From positions 1,032,501 to 1,096,500 of the forward strand of contig NC_013170.1 in the NCBI RefSeq assembly GCF_000023845.1: DNA of 64,000 nucleotides, given 5' to 3'. Shown in pieces: positions 45,527 to 53,605 of the stretch. A model generated the notes under the pieces. That model made no database searches. It saw only the letters and a program-made list of their open reading frames with translations, and was not told where the DNA came from. The stretch comes from Cryptobacterium curtum DSM 15641 (GTDB lineage: Bacteria; Actinomycetota; Coriobacteriia; Coriobacteriales; Eggerthellaceae). The position numbers and the translations under genes are program-made. Within the stretch, counting starts at the first letter, position 1. Every line of letters begins with the position of its first letter.

Positions 45527-45606
45527 GGCATTACCCACATCAGGTGTACGGGTCGAAGCGATGCTACGCTTCCTCTCAGCCCGCTTTCTGCGAGCTCCCC
45601 GGTGCT
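45527..45606 (-). promoter_or_regulatory. TPP riboswitch (THI box) upstream of cytX
   Basis: On the minus strand the conserved TPP aptamer pieces appear in order: AGCACCGGGGAGCU, GGGCUGAGAG, an internal stem GAAGCGUAGCAUCGCUUC, GACCCGU, ACACCUGAUGUGGGUAAUGCC. The core CUGAGA and ACCUGAU...GGGUAAUGCC elements are nearly standard. The aptamer ends ~7 bases before the GGGAG ribosome binding site of cytX. Control by hiding that site when thiamine diphosphate is bound is therefore more likely than termination. Confidence 0.95.
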
Positions 45607-45699
45607 GTTGTCATAAATGTTGCAACAGAGGGAGTATAAACCAACTCGCGCACCGTAAGAAAAAATAAGATTATGTAAGCGGGTGAACGGCTCTTAGCT

Positions 45700-46368
45700 C
45701 TATGGTAAGCACACGGTAGGCCATGCATCCTCTGAGAAAATCACCACGACATCGCCCTGCTGCACTGATACTTCCGCTGGCGCACCAGTAAATTCATTCG
45801 AAAGGCCAAGCGACGCAGTATCGGAAAGCACCGCATTTTCTAAGGAATACAGAAGTCCCCGCTCGGTTACCCCCTGCGCTGGGCCACCAAGTGCAAACAC
45901 CGAAAGATAACGTCCATACTCCTCCGCATCAAGCATGGCAGGGTCAAAAGCCTCCCAGGCTATACGGCAGGGTCCAGCAAGAAGCGTAAGCACAAACCCA
46001 CATCCAACGCCGAAAATACGCACACCTGATTGTGCGCACGAGCGCATCACCTGTATGTTCGCAAGAGTATGATCGAGTCGACGCGACAGACATCCATACA
46101 GCACAATCTCGTCAGCATCTGCCTTGCATGCATGGGCAATAGCAAGCTCCATGTCGCTTTCGTCTTTTTCATGCGGAAAACGCAGTATGTTTTCTGTCTC
46201 AGGCACATACCCTAAAGAATCAAAATCGCCAACGACCAGATCAGGGGTCAATCCCCGGCTTTTTAATGTGGCATAGCCTGCATCAACAGCGATAAGCACA
46301 TCATAGTGTTCTACTCTAAAAACTTTTTCATTAAAGTCGACAGCACCCACTAGGGCAAATCGGGTCAT
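45700..46368 (-). CDS. thiN: Thiamine diphosphokinase (thiamine pyrophosphokinase)
   Basis: This enzyme converts thiamine to thiamine diphosphate. The 222-residue protein has the family's FALVGAVDF start, VLIAVDAGYATLKSRGLTPDLVVGDFDSLG, HEKDESDMELAIAHA, GCLSRRLDHTLANIQVM and a beta-sandwich C-terminal domain that includes YLSVFALGG. The start is an ATG at 46368 after AAAGAGG; a longer frame to 46395 is less likely. It lies upstream of cytX, with the riboswitch between the two, and is divergent from rnpB. It supplies the ligand that the riboswitch senses. Confidence 0.93.
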   Translation of the reverse strand: MTRFALVGAVDFNEKVFRVEHYDVLIAVDAGYATLKSRGLTPDLVVGDFDSLGYVPETENILRFPHEKDESDMELAIAHACKADADEIVLYGCLSRRLDHTLANIQVMRSCAQSGVRIFGVGCGFVLTLLAGPCRIAWEAFDPAMLDAEEYGRYLSVFALGGPAQGVTERGLLYSLENAVLSDTASLGLSNEFTGAPAEVSVQQGDVVVIFSEDAWPTVCLP

Positions 46369-46437
46369 GATGCCTCTTTCGAGATTACAACGCAAATGCG
46401 CCTGCGATATGATTTCCTTTTGCTAGAATACCGTTCC

Positions 46438-46800
46438 GGAGCGGGTTGGACAACCGCGGGCGGATGTATCCGCATGAGGAAAGTCCGGGCTTCAATGGGC
46501 AGGATGCCAGCTAACGGCTGGGCGAGGCGACTCGACGGATAGTGCCACAGAAAAGAAAACTCCCCTGTTATGCGACAATATGTCGCTACCGCAGGAGAAA
46601 AGCTGAAACGGTGCGGTAAGAGCGCACCAGTGCGTCGGCAACGACGTAGCTTGGAAAACCCCATCCGAAGCAAACGTAAATAGGAACGCCATACGGTCGC
46701 CCATCCGTGCGTTCGGGTTGCGTGCTTGAGATGTCTGGCAACAGGCACCGTAGATAAATGGTTGTCTTTAACGACAGAACCCGGCTTACAGGCCCGCTCC
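46438..46800 (+). ncRNA. rnpB: RNase P RNA (type A)
   Basis: The terminal helix P1 is formed by GGAGCGGG (46438-46445) and CCCGCTCC (46793-46800). Conserved region CR I (GAGGAAAGTCCGGGCTTC) lies at about 46477-46494. The 3' conserved part includes the GAGATGTCTGGCAACAGGC and TAGATAAATGG stretches and ends ACAGAACCCGGCTTACAGG. The length of about 363 bases is normal. A TAGAAT hexamer at 46424-46429 is a plausible -10 box. The 255 bases downstream to the adhesin stop hold no gene. Confidence 0.95.
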
Positions 46801-46967
46801 TTTACCTTCCTTTACCCTTTTACCTCAGTTTTACCATACTCCACCGTGTCTACCTCACCGCTATGTCGCAATGTGCTTAGCAGTGGGCTGATTGTCGCAA
46901 CAATACAGACACTACCCCATTTCAGCTTGGGCGGCCGCATTTCACCCGCATACAAGCACCTCAAAAG

Positions 46968-47005
46968 AAACCCCCACATCCTGCCAAAGCAAGAAGTGGG
47001 GGTTT
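46968..47005 (-). terminator. Intrinsic terminator of the adhesin gene
   Basis: AAACCCCCAC and GTGGGGGTTT form a 10-bp stem. On the minus strand it is followed by CTTTT, 50 bases past the adhesin stop codon. It could also stop read-through from rnpB on the plus strand. Confidence 0.7.
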
Positions 47006-47055
47006 AGCGTGCTCTACGAAAAGCTTAATTCAAGCACAAGTAGTCGGAATAAACC

Positions 47056-48990
47056 TTAGAAGCTCTGGTTCTTCCGTGTGATAACACGTCGTGCTCCAAG
47101 AGCAGCTGCTGACAGCACCATCAAGGTAATCGGTATCAGCACCGTATCGTCACCGGTCTTCGGGCTAACCGACGGCTTTTCAGGCGTGCTCACCTTTACC
47201 GTATTGGACTTCACCGAATAGGTGTGGTTGATATCAAGATCAAACTGATTTTCGTAAGTAGTACCTTCTTTGGTTACCTTACCCACAACCATAGGAGCAG
47301 GAACCGCTGCTTCCTTTGTCCTATCAGCATTGATTTGGGTGATCAGTGCATCTTTACCAGTGAAGACAAGGTTGCGAGAAGTTTCGTCGTATTCCACATC
47401 GTAATCAGGGCTTGCGCTCTTTGTTGCTTCAAGGTCAAGCTCATAGCCTTCAGGAAGCGTATCGCGGAAGATGACTGAATCAATTGTCTCGTGACCTGCT
47501 GGGAAGGGCGTTGTCGTAAGCTCAAACTTTACGATAGAGCCCGTCTTAACCGTGTTGGTATCGATATCCTTGTTGTCTTGGTCAAGTACCTTCTTTTCCA
47601 CCTGAGGCTTCACATAGAGCACGTCATAGTGATAGCTTGCCGTAATCACGGGCTTAACAGGCTCTGTTGGGGGAGTAGGCGGTGTCGGCTCAACTGGTTT
47701 AATCGGCACATCTTTGGCTTTAATGCTCGAGTTGAGCGCAAACCACACAACACCACTCTTGTGGGAAGCCATATCCAGGCTGATTTCTGGCCCGATTACT
47801 CGACCAACGATAGCGCCATACCATGCATTGGGAGAATCCGGCGTATCCCATTCATCAGTATTGAACTTTGCACCCTTCGCTCTTTCAGCGTTGTTGGTAT
47901 CGGAATAAGCGCTGCCATCTGCATGTACTGAAATGGAAGAACCAGAGATCGGTACATATTCGCCATTGAAGTACGCAACTTTTTCAATTGCGTCCTTATC
48001 AACAACACCAGAACCGTTTCCTCTGTTCAGAGAAGAAAAGTTCAAGAGCGATCCGGTTGGATCGATGACATTCCCATCCTCATCGTAGAATTTGACCTTC
48101 ATGTTAATGCGAGCATCACCAAAGAAGTCGTTGTACCAAATGGTAACGGTAGGATCCTGCTGTAAAACAACGGGAAGTTTATCAGGAACGTTAACGCCTG
48201 AAGAACCTTTGTAGGTGTAGGTGTACTCAACCTTGGAAATCTTCTTGCCGTTATAACTTGAGTTGGTCAAATTGGTATACGTAGCCACAAATGGCTTGTC
48301 TTTTTCGAGCATAACGCGAGCAGCGCTGTTCGGCTGTCCGTTATTCAATGCATCAAAATAAGCATAGCGCCACGGCTCGGTGCCAAGATTCCAAGACCTA
48401 ACCTCCGAACTGAACTCACTTCTCGTATACTTCTTACCTGAAACAGTCAGCGTTGCGTTAGGTTCAGATTTAAACGTCAGAAGCTGCGGATACGGCTTAG
48501 TCATATACCCGTCTTCGTTCTTCTTGCGCTCAAGCTCTTCCATAGCCGCATTGTAAGCAGCAAGATCGGTGTTGTACTGAGCAAGGTCAGAGTCATACTG
48601 TGCCTTGTCGGTGTTGTACTGAGCTAAGGCAGTATCATAGGCAGCTTTCTTGGTTGCATACTCAGCAAGCTTTTGACGGGCTTCTTGAGCAGCTGCCTTG
48701 AGAGCTTCAATCTGACTGTTGTAGTCTTCGGTGATCTCAGCCTTCTTGGCATCGAGTTCTGCCTGTGAGGTAGCAGAACCCTTATCGACATCAGCGTCTT
48801 GCGTGACCGTGACACCATCTGCCTTTGCCGCTGTAACCGCAGCATCAAGGCTTGAGGAATCCACTGCAACCTCTATACCCTTTTCAGGATCTACCGCAGC
48901 AGCCTGCTGGGGGCTTATAGGAAGTAGCGCCACTGCTATCAGCAGTGAGAGCGCTATTGCTCCTGTCCTCTGGAATAAACTTCTCTGCAT
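47056..48990 (-). CDS. Antigen I/II-like cell-wall-anchored surface adhesin
   Basis: The 644-residue secreted protein starts with a signal peptide (MQRSLFQRTGAIALSLLIAV, then ALLPISPQQAAA). An Ala/Tyr-rich coiled-coil of heptad-like repeats follows (TALAQYNTDKAQYDSDLAQY, about 90-145), as in the A region of streptococcal antigen I/II. The next ~270 residues (about 150-420) resemble the GbpC/V region. A Pro-rich linker (PVEPTPPTPPTEPVKP) and a C-terminal adhesin domain (SYHYDVLYVKPQVEKKVLDQ, then FRDTLPEGYELD) follow. The end is a sorting signal SPKTGD, a hydrophobic stretch and RRVITRKNQ, so a sortase anchors it. The ATG at 48990 after AAAGG fits the signal peptide better than the ATG at 49032. 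Streptococcal forms are about 1,500 residues; this is a short form. No sortase gene is in the window. Confidence 0.85.
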   Translation of the reverse strand: MQRSLFQRTGAIALSLLIAVALLPISPQQAAAVDPEKGIEVAVDSSSLDAAVTAAKADGVTVTQDADVDKGSATSQAELDAKKAEITEDYNSQIEALKAAAQEARQKLAEYATKKAAYDTALAQYNTDKAQYDSDLAQYNTDLAAYNAAMEELERKKNEDGYMTKPYPQLLTFKSEPNATLTVSGKKYTRSEFSSEVRSWNLGTEPWRYAYFDALNNGQPNSAARVMLEKDKPFVATYTNLTNSSYNGKKISKVEYTYTYKGSSGVNVPDKLPVVLQQDPTVTIWYNDFFGDARINMKVKFYDEDGNVIDPTGSLLNFSSLNRGNGSGVVDKDAIEKVAYFNGEYVPISGSSISVHADGSAYSDTNNAERAKGAKFNTDEWDTPDSPNAWYGAIVGRVIGPEISLDMASHKSGVVWFALNSSIKAKDVPIKPVEPTPPTPPTEPVKPVITASYHYDVLYVKPQVEKKVLDQDNKDIDTNTVKTGSIVKFELTTTPFPAGHETIDSVIFRDTLPEGYELDLEATKSASPDYDVEYDETSRNLVFTGKDALITQINADRTKEAAVPAPMVVGKVTKEGTTYENQFDLDINHTYSVKSNTVKVSTPEKPSVSPKTGDDTVLIPITLMVLSAAALGARRVITRKNQSF

Positions 48991-49092
48991 TTCCCTAACC
49001 TTTCTTGCCACCTGCTTCTTGAAGCACGTCATATCACTTGGTATCTATCCTTGCCCCCTTGCTCCTCTTCATAGAAGCAAGTTTCAGGCATG

Positions 49093-49134
49093 AAAAAGGC
49101 AGCACGTATCGAACAATCGATACGAACTGCCTTT
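49093..49134 (-). terminator. Terminator-like hairpin in the adhesin leader
   Basis: On the minus strand AAAGGCAG and CGTATCG pair with CGATACG and CTGCCTTT (8 + 7 bp with a small internal loop and a 6-base apical loop), followed by a run of five T. It lies between the adhesin promoter and the start codon, about 105 bases before the ATG, so it could attenuate the gene. Confidence 0.75.
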
Positions 49135-49171
49135 ACGAATGTACTATTCGATTCTGACTAGATAGCTGTAG

Positions 49172-49215
<44 letters not shown>

Positions 49216-49218
49216 GAA

Positions 49219-49247
49219 ATTATGTCGCTTTGCTCAAGAATCATCAA
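49219..49247 (-). promoter_or_regulatory. Predicted promoter of the adhesin gene
   Basis: On the minus strand TTGATG (49247-49242), 17 bases, CATAAT (49224-49219). Four of six and five of six bases match the consensus, with optimal spacing. The start of transcription would fall at the edge of the CTGC repeat. Confidence 0.55.
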
Positions 49248-49448
49248 ACCACTTACAACGTTATTACCACATTAAGCAGAATCTATCTTGCCAAAAGAGC
49301 AGGCAAATTGCAATCGCGACCAACATACTCTCCGAGTGGGGCCGGACATTCTCCATCGAATTACTACCTGATACAAGTAAAAACTTGTGATGAACTATCT
49401 TCCTACTTACCTACTTACAAGCGCAAGACTGCAATGATAAAGGCAACG

Positions 49449-49480
49449 AAAAGAAAAGGGTCCGCCGAAGCAGACCCTTT
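49449..49480 (-). terminator. Intrinsic terminator after divIVA
   Basis: AAAGGGTC and GACCCTTT form an 8-bp stem. On the minus strand it is followed by TCTTTTC. It is 190 bases beyond the divIVA stop and upstream of the adhesin promoter, closing the division gene transcript. Confidence 0.6.
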
Positions 49481-49670
49481 ATTGCTCTTTGCATCTGTTT
49501 AACTGACAGGTGAACATCAAATCTTATCATCGGCAGTTGAACACTTATTTATTGGCGGCTGAACAACAAGCATGACTCACTGGCACGGTAGCAACAAATA
49601 ACACGCTTCCGACAGTTAAGGATTACCGGACGCATGCTGTTATGTACCACACCATTAGCCCGTGCATAGT

Positions 49671-50459
49671 CTAGTCGACGTCGTCGAATTCAAACCCGTC
49701 ATCAGTATCGCCAAAGCCGCTGAAATCTTTTTCTACCTTCGAAGGCTTTGGTGTGGCCGGTGTAATTACTGCCGAAGAGGAAACCGTCGGTGTGGTATAG
49801 GCGGCCGTTGCCGAATCGCCAACCGCATACGGATTAGCAGCCGTTGTCGAGGGAGAAGATGTCGTGCTTACGGAAGGAAGCGTATGTCCTCCACGACTAC
49901 CCGCTTTACCAGCCTGCAGGTCGGAAAGAATATCCTGCGAGTTACCGATAAAATCGTTCAGCATATCGCTGAAACGATCGCGCGCTGCCTCACGGTCGTC
50001 TTCGAGCTTCTTAATTTGATCAAGTACGCGCTGCTTTTCAGCATTCGCCTTGTCGAGAATGCGCTGTGCTTCATCAGCTGCATCCTGGCGCGTTGTTTCA
50101 GCTGCACCATTAGCGTTGGCAATGATTTCGTCAGCAGAACGCTGCGCAATAATAAGTGCCTGAGCAATAGCGCTATCCTCAGCCTTGTGTTCAGCAATCT
50201 GAGCCTCAAGCTGCCGAATACGTAGATCACGCTGATCGAGTTCGGCTGAGGTCGCAGTTGCACCCGGCTCAGCAGGAGCGCTTGGACGCTGCTCGCGACG
50301 TGCTTGCTCAAGCTGTTCTTGCAGTTGAGCAATCTGGGCGTTCAAGCCGTCAACTTCAGTTGCTACATGCTCGAGGAAGGCATCGACCTCGTTGACGTCA
50401 TAGCCTTTACGCTCGATCTTGAAGCTCTGCTTGTTCACCTCGTCGGAAGTAAGTGCCAT
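49671..50459 (-). CDS. divIVA: DivIVA/Wag31-type polar cell division protein
   Basis: DivIVA is a coiled-coil protein that binds curved membrane at poles and septa and guides growth or division. The N-terminal membrane-binding domain is VNKQSFKIERKGYDVNEVDAFLEHV. Long coiled coils follow (about 30-60 and 75-180), rich in Ala/Glu/Gln. The last ~65 residues are Ser/Thr/Pro-rich and end acidic (DTDDGFEFDDVD). The length of 262 is close to the actinobacterial Wag31. GAAGGG precedes the ATG. It is the last gene of the division cluster. Confidence 0.94.
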   Translation of the reverse strand: MALTSDEVNKQSFKIERKGYDVNEVDAFLEHVATEVDGLNAQIAQLQEQLEQARREQRPSAPAEPGATATSAELDQRDLRIRQLEAQIAEHKAEDSAIAQALIIAQRSADEIIANANGAAETTRQDAADEAQRILDKANAEKQRVLDQIKKLEDDREAARDRFSDMLNDFIGNSQDILSDLQAGKAGSRGGHTLPSVSTTSSPSTTAANPYAVGDSATAAYTTPTVSSSAVITPATPKPSKVEKDFSGFGDTDDGFEFDDVD

Positions 50460-50495
50460 CGGATTATCCCTTCATTCTGACTGCGCGTATCAGCG

Positions 50496-50756
50496 CTATA
50501 CAAATCTCGCTAGAAGACTTACTACTAATTGTAATACAACCAAAGCAATAATCGGTGTTACATCCACCGCACCTCCAATAGGAGGTATCAAACGCTTGAA
50601 CAGGTTCAAGTATGGTTCACATATCTTGGAGAAGAACGACTTGACATCTGAGAACACGCCATCACGTGAAACCGGTATCCAGGTAAGCACGCAGTAAATA
50701 ACAATAATCAGTGAATAAATCTGCCCAAGTTCAATAATGATACGACCAAGTGTCAT
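50496..50756 (-). CDS. YggT family membrane protein
   Basis: The 86-residue protein has two membrane helices. One covers residues 5-25; the other is near the C-terminus (VTPIIALVVLQLVVSLLA). Between them is the family loop motif PYLNLFKRLIPPIGGAVDVTP. In many bacteria the YggT gene lies between sepF and divIVA, as here; a role in division or membrane organisation is assumed but unproven. AAAAGG precedes the ATG. Confidence 0.92.
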   Translation of the reverse strand: MTLGRIIIELGQIYSLIIVIYCVLTWIPVSRDGVFSDVKSFFSKICEPYLNLFKRLIPPIGGAVDVTPIIALVVLQLVVSLLARFV

Positions 50757-50795
50757 GTAAAAACCTTTTCTTTATCGCTTCTTATAGATCTCTTC

Positions 50796-51713
50796 TTACA
50801 TGACGCCTTTAGCGCGTAGTTTTTTGATTTCATCTTCGGTTAAAGGTGTCGGGCGCGTTATGGCAAACACCTTATCAGCGATGCAGTCAACCCGCGCATC
50901 AAGGGCACTCGCCACGCCAAACGAGAAATCAAGCACCCGCTTGGAAAGCTGGCTCGGCGTATGACGCAGACTCAGCACCACCGCATCCCCCGCTTTTAAA
51001 CTTCGAGCAATGCTTTCGACTTCGCCATATTCCACGGGAGTCAACACCATTACTTCACGGGTTGGCTGATGGGAAGTAGCGCCCGCACCCTCATAGGTTG
51101 CATATGGATCATATGCTGAATGGGTGCCCTGCCCCACTGCAGATGCGGGTGGTTTGAGATCAGGTTGCAGTGCGGCACGAGTCGGCGAGGAATCGAACAG
51201 CGAATTGTATCCACCGCTGCGCGCAGACCGCGTCCGTGATGGTGCATCCGACTGAGTAGATATATCAGGTGTCGATGTGGCAGGCACTTCATCGATTTCC
51301 GCACCCGATGGAGTGAAATCACTGGCACGACCAACTGAATTACGGAAGCTGTTCGAACGACGGCGTGTTGTAAACGTTTCCGTTGCTTTAGCACTTGCGC
51401 GCACATCATCGTAGTTCACCAGAGGCGGATGGGCTGAAGTGCTCCGACGACCATTTAAGTCCGAAGAAGCACGTGAGACATACGATGAATGATGCCGACG
51501 GTTTGTACCAGCCGTACGCATCGTTACCGAATCATAGCGATCGGCCTCGACTTCTTCTTCGGCGCCTTCATCGTACTCGTCATACGACCCGGCATAGTCA
51601 TCATATTCATCCTGATAGTCAGTATCCGCTCGACGTGAAGCGCCGATACCGAACCTATCTTTGAGTCCACTGATGACCCCACCGGAACGGCGTCCAAAAT
51701 TTGACATCTCCAT
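50796..51713 (-). CDS. sepF: Cell division protein SepF
   Basis: SepF is a membrane-linked partner of FtsZ and acts as its main tether where FtsA is absent, as here. The protein has 305 residues. The C-terminal SepF core (about 215-300) reads VMVLTPVEYGEVESIARSLK, VVLSLRHTPSQLSKRVLDFS and VFAITRP. The N-terminus MEMSNFGRRSGGVISGLKD can form the amphipathic helix. The linker (about 30-210) is unusually long and rich in Ser/Arg/Asp. GGAG precedes the ATG. It follows yggS and pgeF, the usual arrangement. Confidence 0.93.
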   Translation of the reverse strand: MEMSNFGRRSGGVISGLKDRFGIGASRRADTDYQDEYDDYAGSYDEYDEGAEEEVEADRYDSVTMRTAGTNRRHHSSYVSRASSDLNGRRSTSAHPPLVNYDDVRASAKATETFTTRRRSNSFRNSVGRASDFTPSGAEIDEVPATSTPDISTQSDAPSRTRSARSGGYNSLFDSSPTRAALQPDLKPPASAVGQGTHSAYDPYATYEGAGATSHQPTREVMVLTPVEYGEVESIARSLKAGDAVVLSLRHTPSQLSKRVLDFSFGVASALDARVDCIADKVFAITRPTPLTEDEIKKLRAKGVM

Positions 51714-51777
51714 GGCTGCTCCTACCTATATGCACACATGTTAAGAATGTTGCTCGTCGTCACTTTCCATATACAGG

Positions 51778-52470
51778 CTACTCGGCGAACTGATCGCTGA
51801 AGATAGCGCGGCCTATTCTGACCATGGTAGCGCCCTGCTTGATAGCACAGCGCCAGTCTTCACTCATACCCATAGAAAGCTCAGAGAGATGCGCTGCCAT
51901 ATCCGCATCAAGTGAAGCCACCAGTTTATTTTTGAGGGCAGCAAGATGCACAAATGTTTCTTCAGCTACCTGCAAATCGCCCTGAGGTGCCATGGTCATC
52001 AATCCACGTACCCGAATATGTGATAGATTCCTACACGCATCTATTAAACTGGCAACATCATCTGGTGCAGCGCCTCCCTTACTTGCTTCGCCTGAAACAT
52101 TCACTTCAATAAGAATGTCTTGCACTTTGTCGATTGCTGCAGCCGCATGGTCGATACGCGCTAGATGACTTTCTTCAAATACTGAATGGATAAGTGTTGC
52201 ATGCGGCACGATATCTTTAATACGGCGCGACTGAATGTTGCCAATAAAATGCCATTCGGCTTCGGGAAAGCGTGGCTGTTTATCCATAATTTGATCGGGA
52301 CGGTTTTCGCCAAATGCTTGCGCACCTGCATGAATAGCTTCCGCTACTGCATCTGGCCCCACCGTTTTTGATACGGCAATAAGCTTAACTGCCTGTGAGT
52401 CACGCCCAGCACGGATAGCTTCACGAGCCACCTCGTCGGCGAGGGCGCGATATCGTTCTGCTATCGTCAT
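51778..52470 (-). CDS. YggS/YlmE family pyridoxal phosphate homeostasis protein
   Basis: The 230-residue protein has the alanine-racemase-like barrel that binds PLP through a lysine: VKLIAVSKTVG near residue 35 holds that lysine. AFGENRPDQIMDK, WHFIGNIQSRRIKDI, IEVNVSGEASKGGA, VRGLMTMAP and SMGMSEDWRCAIKQGATMVRIG follow. It maintains PLP and amino-acid balance rather than catalysing a known reaction. GGAAGGA lies upstream of the ATG at 52470, so the ATG at 52479 is less likely. It sits between pgeF and sepF. Confidence 0.93.
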   Translation of the reverse strand: MTIAERYRALADEVAREAIRAGRDSQAVKLIAVSKTVGPDAVAEAIHAGAQAFGENRPDQIMDKQPRFPEAEWHFIGNIQSRRIKDIVPHATLIHSVFEESHLARIDHAAAAIDKVQDILIEVNVSGEASKGGAAPDDVASLIDACRNLSHIRVRGLMTMAPQGDLQVAEETFVHLAALKNKLVASLDADMAAHLSELSMGMSEDWRCAIKQGATMVRIGRAIFSDQFAE

Positions 52471-52505
52471 TACTCTCAATCCTTCCCTTTACGATTGCCT
52501 GCCTC

Positions 52506-52562
52506 AGTGAGATACATCTTGTTTAGTGAGATACATCTTGTTTAGCGAGATACATCTGTAAC
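52506..52562. repeat. 19-bp tandem repeat downstream of pgeF
   Basis: Two identical units AGTGAGATACATCTTGTTT (52506-52524 and 52525-52543) and a third, diverged at its end (52544-52562). They lie in the gap between the pgeF stop and the yggS start. Confidence 0.9.
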
Positions 52563-52625
52563 AGCAGGATGAAACAACTTCTGATGCACTCCTCTGTGAT
52601 AATGCCTTACGTGCGATGCTATTAC

Positions 52626-52679
52626 TCTACGATAGTGTCCTGCTTTACGATAGCATCCCTTTATAATAACGCCCTGTTC
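52626..52679. repeat. 18-bp degenerate repeat reaching the pgeF stop codon
   Basis: TCTACGATAGTGTCCTGC (52626), TTTACGATAGCATCCCTT (52644) and a weaker third unit (52662) run into the pgeF stop at 52678. Possible further units continue into the gene, where the protein ends with TDTNGSQADTSGLS-type repeats. Confidence 0.6.
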
Positions 52680-53592
52680 AACAAGCATAGTCTGATAACA
52701 AGGCAGATAGTCCACTAGTATCTGCTTGCGACCCGTTAGTATCTGTTGGTTGAAGCACACGCCGTGCCGCAAACGCGCCATGTCGCCCACAGATACCCTG
52801 CTGCATGCGATACGAAAAGAATTGGTCAGGATGGCACGCGGTACAAACCGCACAATCCGCTATACGTGCCGAATTGGCACCATGTTCAACCAAATCGGTG
52901 CGCAAGGCTTCTATCAGGCTTACATGCCGGCTATCGGGTGCACTTGCTGACCCGAACCGATTCACAAAACGATCTGCCAGTTCAGTTGAAACTTCAAAGC
53001 ATTCGCTTCTAATATGAGGACCCACATACACGTTGCAATCAGCGGGCAAACACTGCGTTCGAGCGGCAAGTTGGGTAAGTGCCACTGGTGCAATACTTGC
53101 CATAACACCACGCCAACCGGCATGCACTACCGCAAAAATACCGCTTGGCGCCACCATAATGACCGATGCACAATCCGCGAAGCAAAGCAGTGCAGCCACC
53201 GGTACCTGTTCAATAATAATGCCGTCAGCACCTGCATTAAGATCATCGATCCATGCGGTAGGCACAGTCGCTTCGGTGAGCACCGTTAAATGGTCACCGT
53301 GGATCTGTCGTGGAACAGCAAGGGGATAATCTTCAAAACCAAGAGCAGCCGCAAGGCGGTAACGATTGCGAAGCACCGTATTGTAGGTGTCACCCACCTG
53401 ACTGCCGAGGTTTAACGAAGCATACGCCCCGGTACTGAAACCACCTTGTCGCCCCGTGAAGGCGATACGCACCCCTGTTGATTGAAAGAGATCCTCATCG
53501 GTATAGACCTCAAGAAATTCTGCATCTGAAACAGAAAACGAAAAGCGGCCAATGGACAAGCGCGGATGCACTAATCCATTGGCCGCCTTCAT
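52678..53592 (-). CDS. pgeF: Multicopper polyphenol oxidase-like protein PgeF (YlmD/YfiH)
   Basis: This 304-residue DUF152/YfiH family protein is described in other bacteria as a peptidoglycan-editing or purine-nucleoside-active enzyme. Motifs are GVRIAFTGRQGGFSTGAYAS, PRQIHGD, ADCASVIMVAP, VHAGWRGVMA and VYVGPHIRSECFEV, with the metal site His/Cys residues CVCTACHPDQFFSYRM-like (CAVCTACHPDQFFSYRM). The ATG at 53592 has GGAAGG 8 bases upstream. It ends in an odd ~25-residue Ser/Asp/Gly-rich tail that borders the 18-base repeats. It lies 13 bases downstream of ftsZ. Confidence 0.93.
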   Translation of the reverse strand: MKAANGLVHPRLSIGRFSFSVSDAEFLEVYTDEDLFQSTGVRIAFTGRQGGFSTGAYASLNLGSQVGDTYNTVLRNRYRLAAALGFEDYPLAVPRQIHGDHLTVLTEATVPTAWIDDLNAGADGIIIEQVPVAALLCFADCASVIMVAPSGIFAVVHAGWRGVMASIAPVALTQLAARTQCLPADCNVYVGPHIRSECFEVSTELADRFVNRFGSASAPDSRHVSLIEALRTDLVEHGANSARIADCAVCTACHPDQFFSYRMQQGICGRHGAFAARRVLQPTDTNGSQADTSGLSALLSDYAC

Positions 53593-53605
53593 CAAAAACG
53601 CCTTC

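Noticed and set aside
49230-49502. 90-codon plus-strand frame beside the CTGC repeat
   Set aside because: No ribosome binding site, it contains a terminator stem, and the sequence has no family features.
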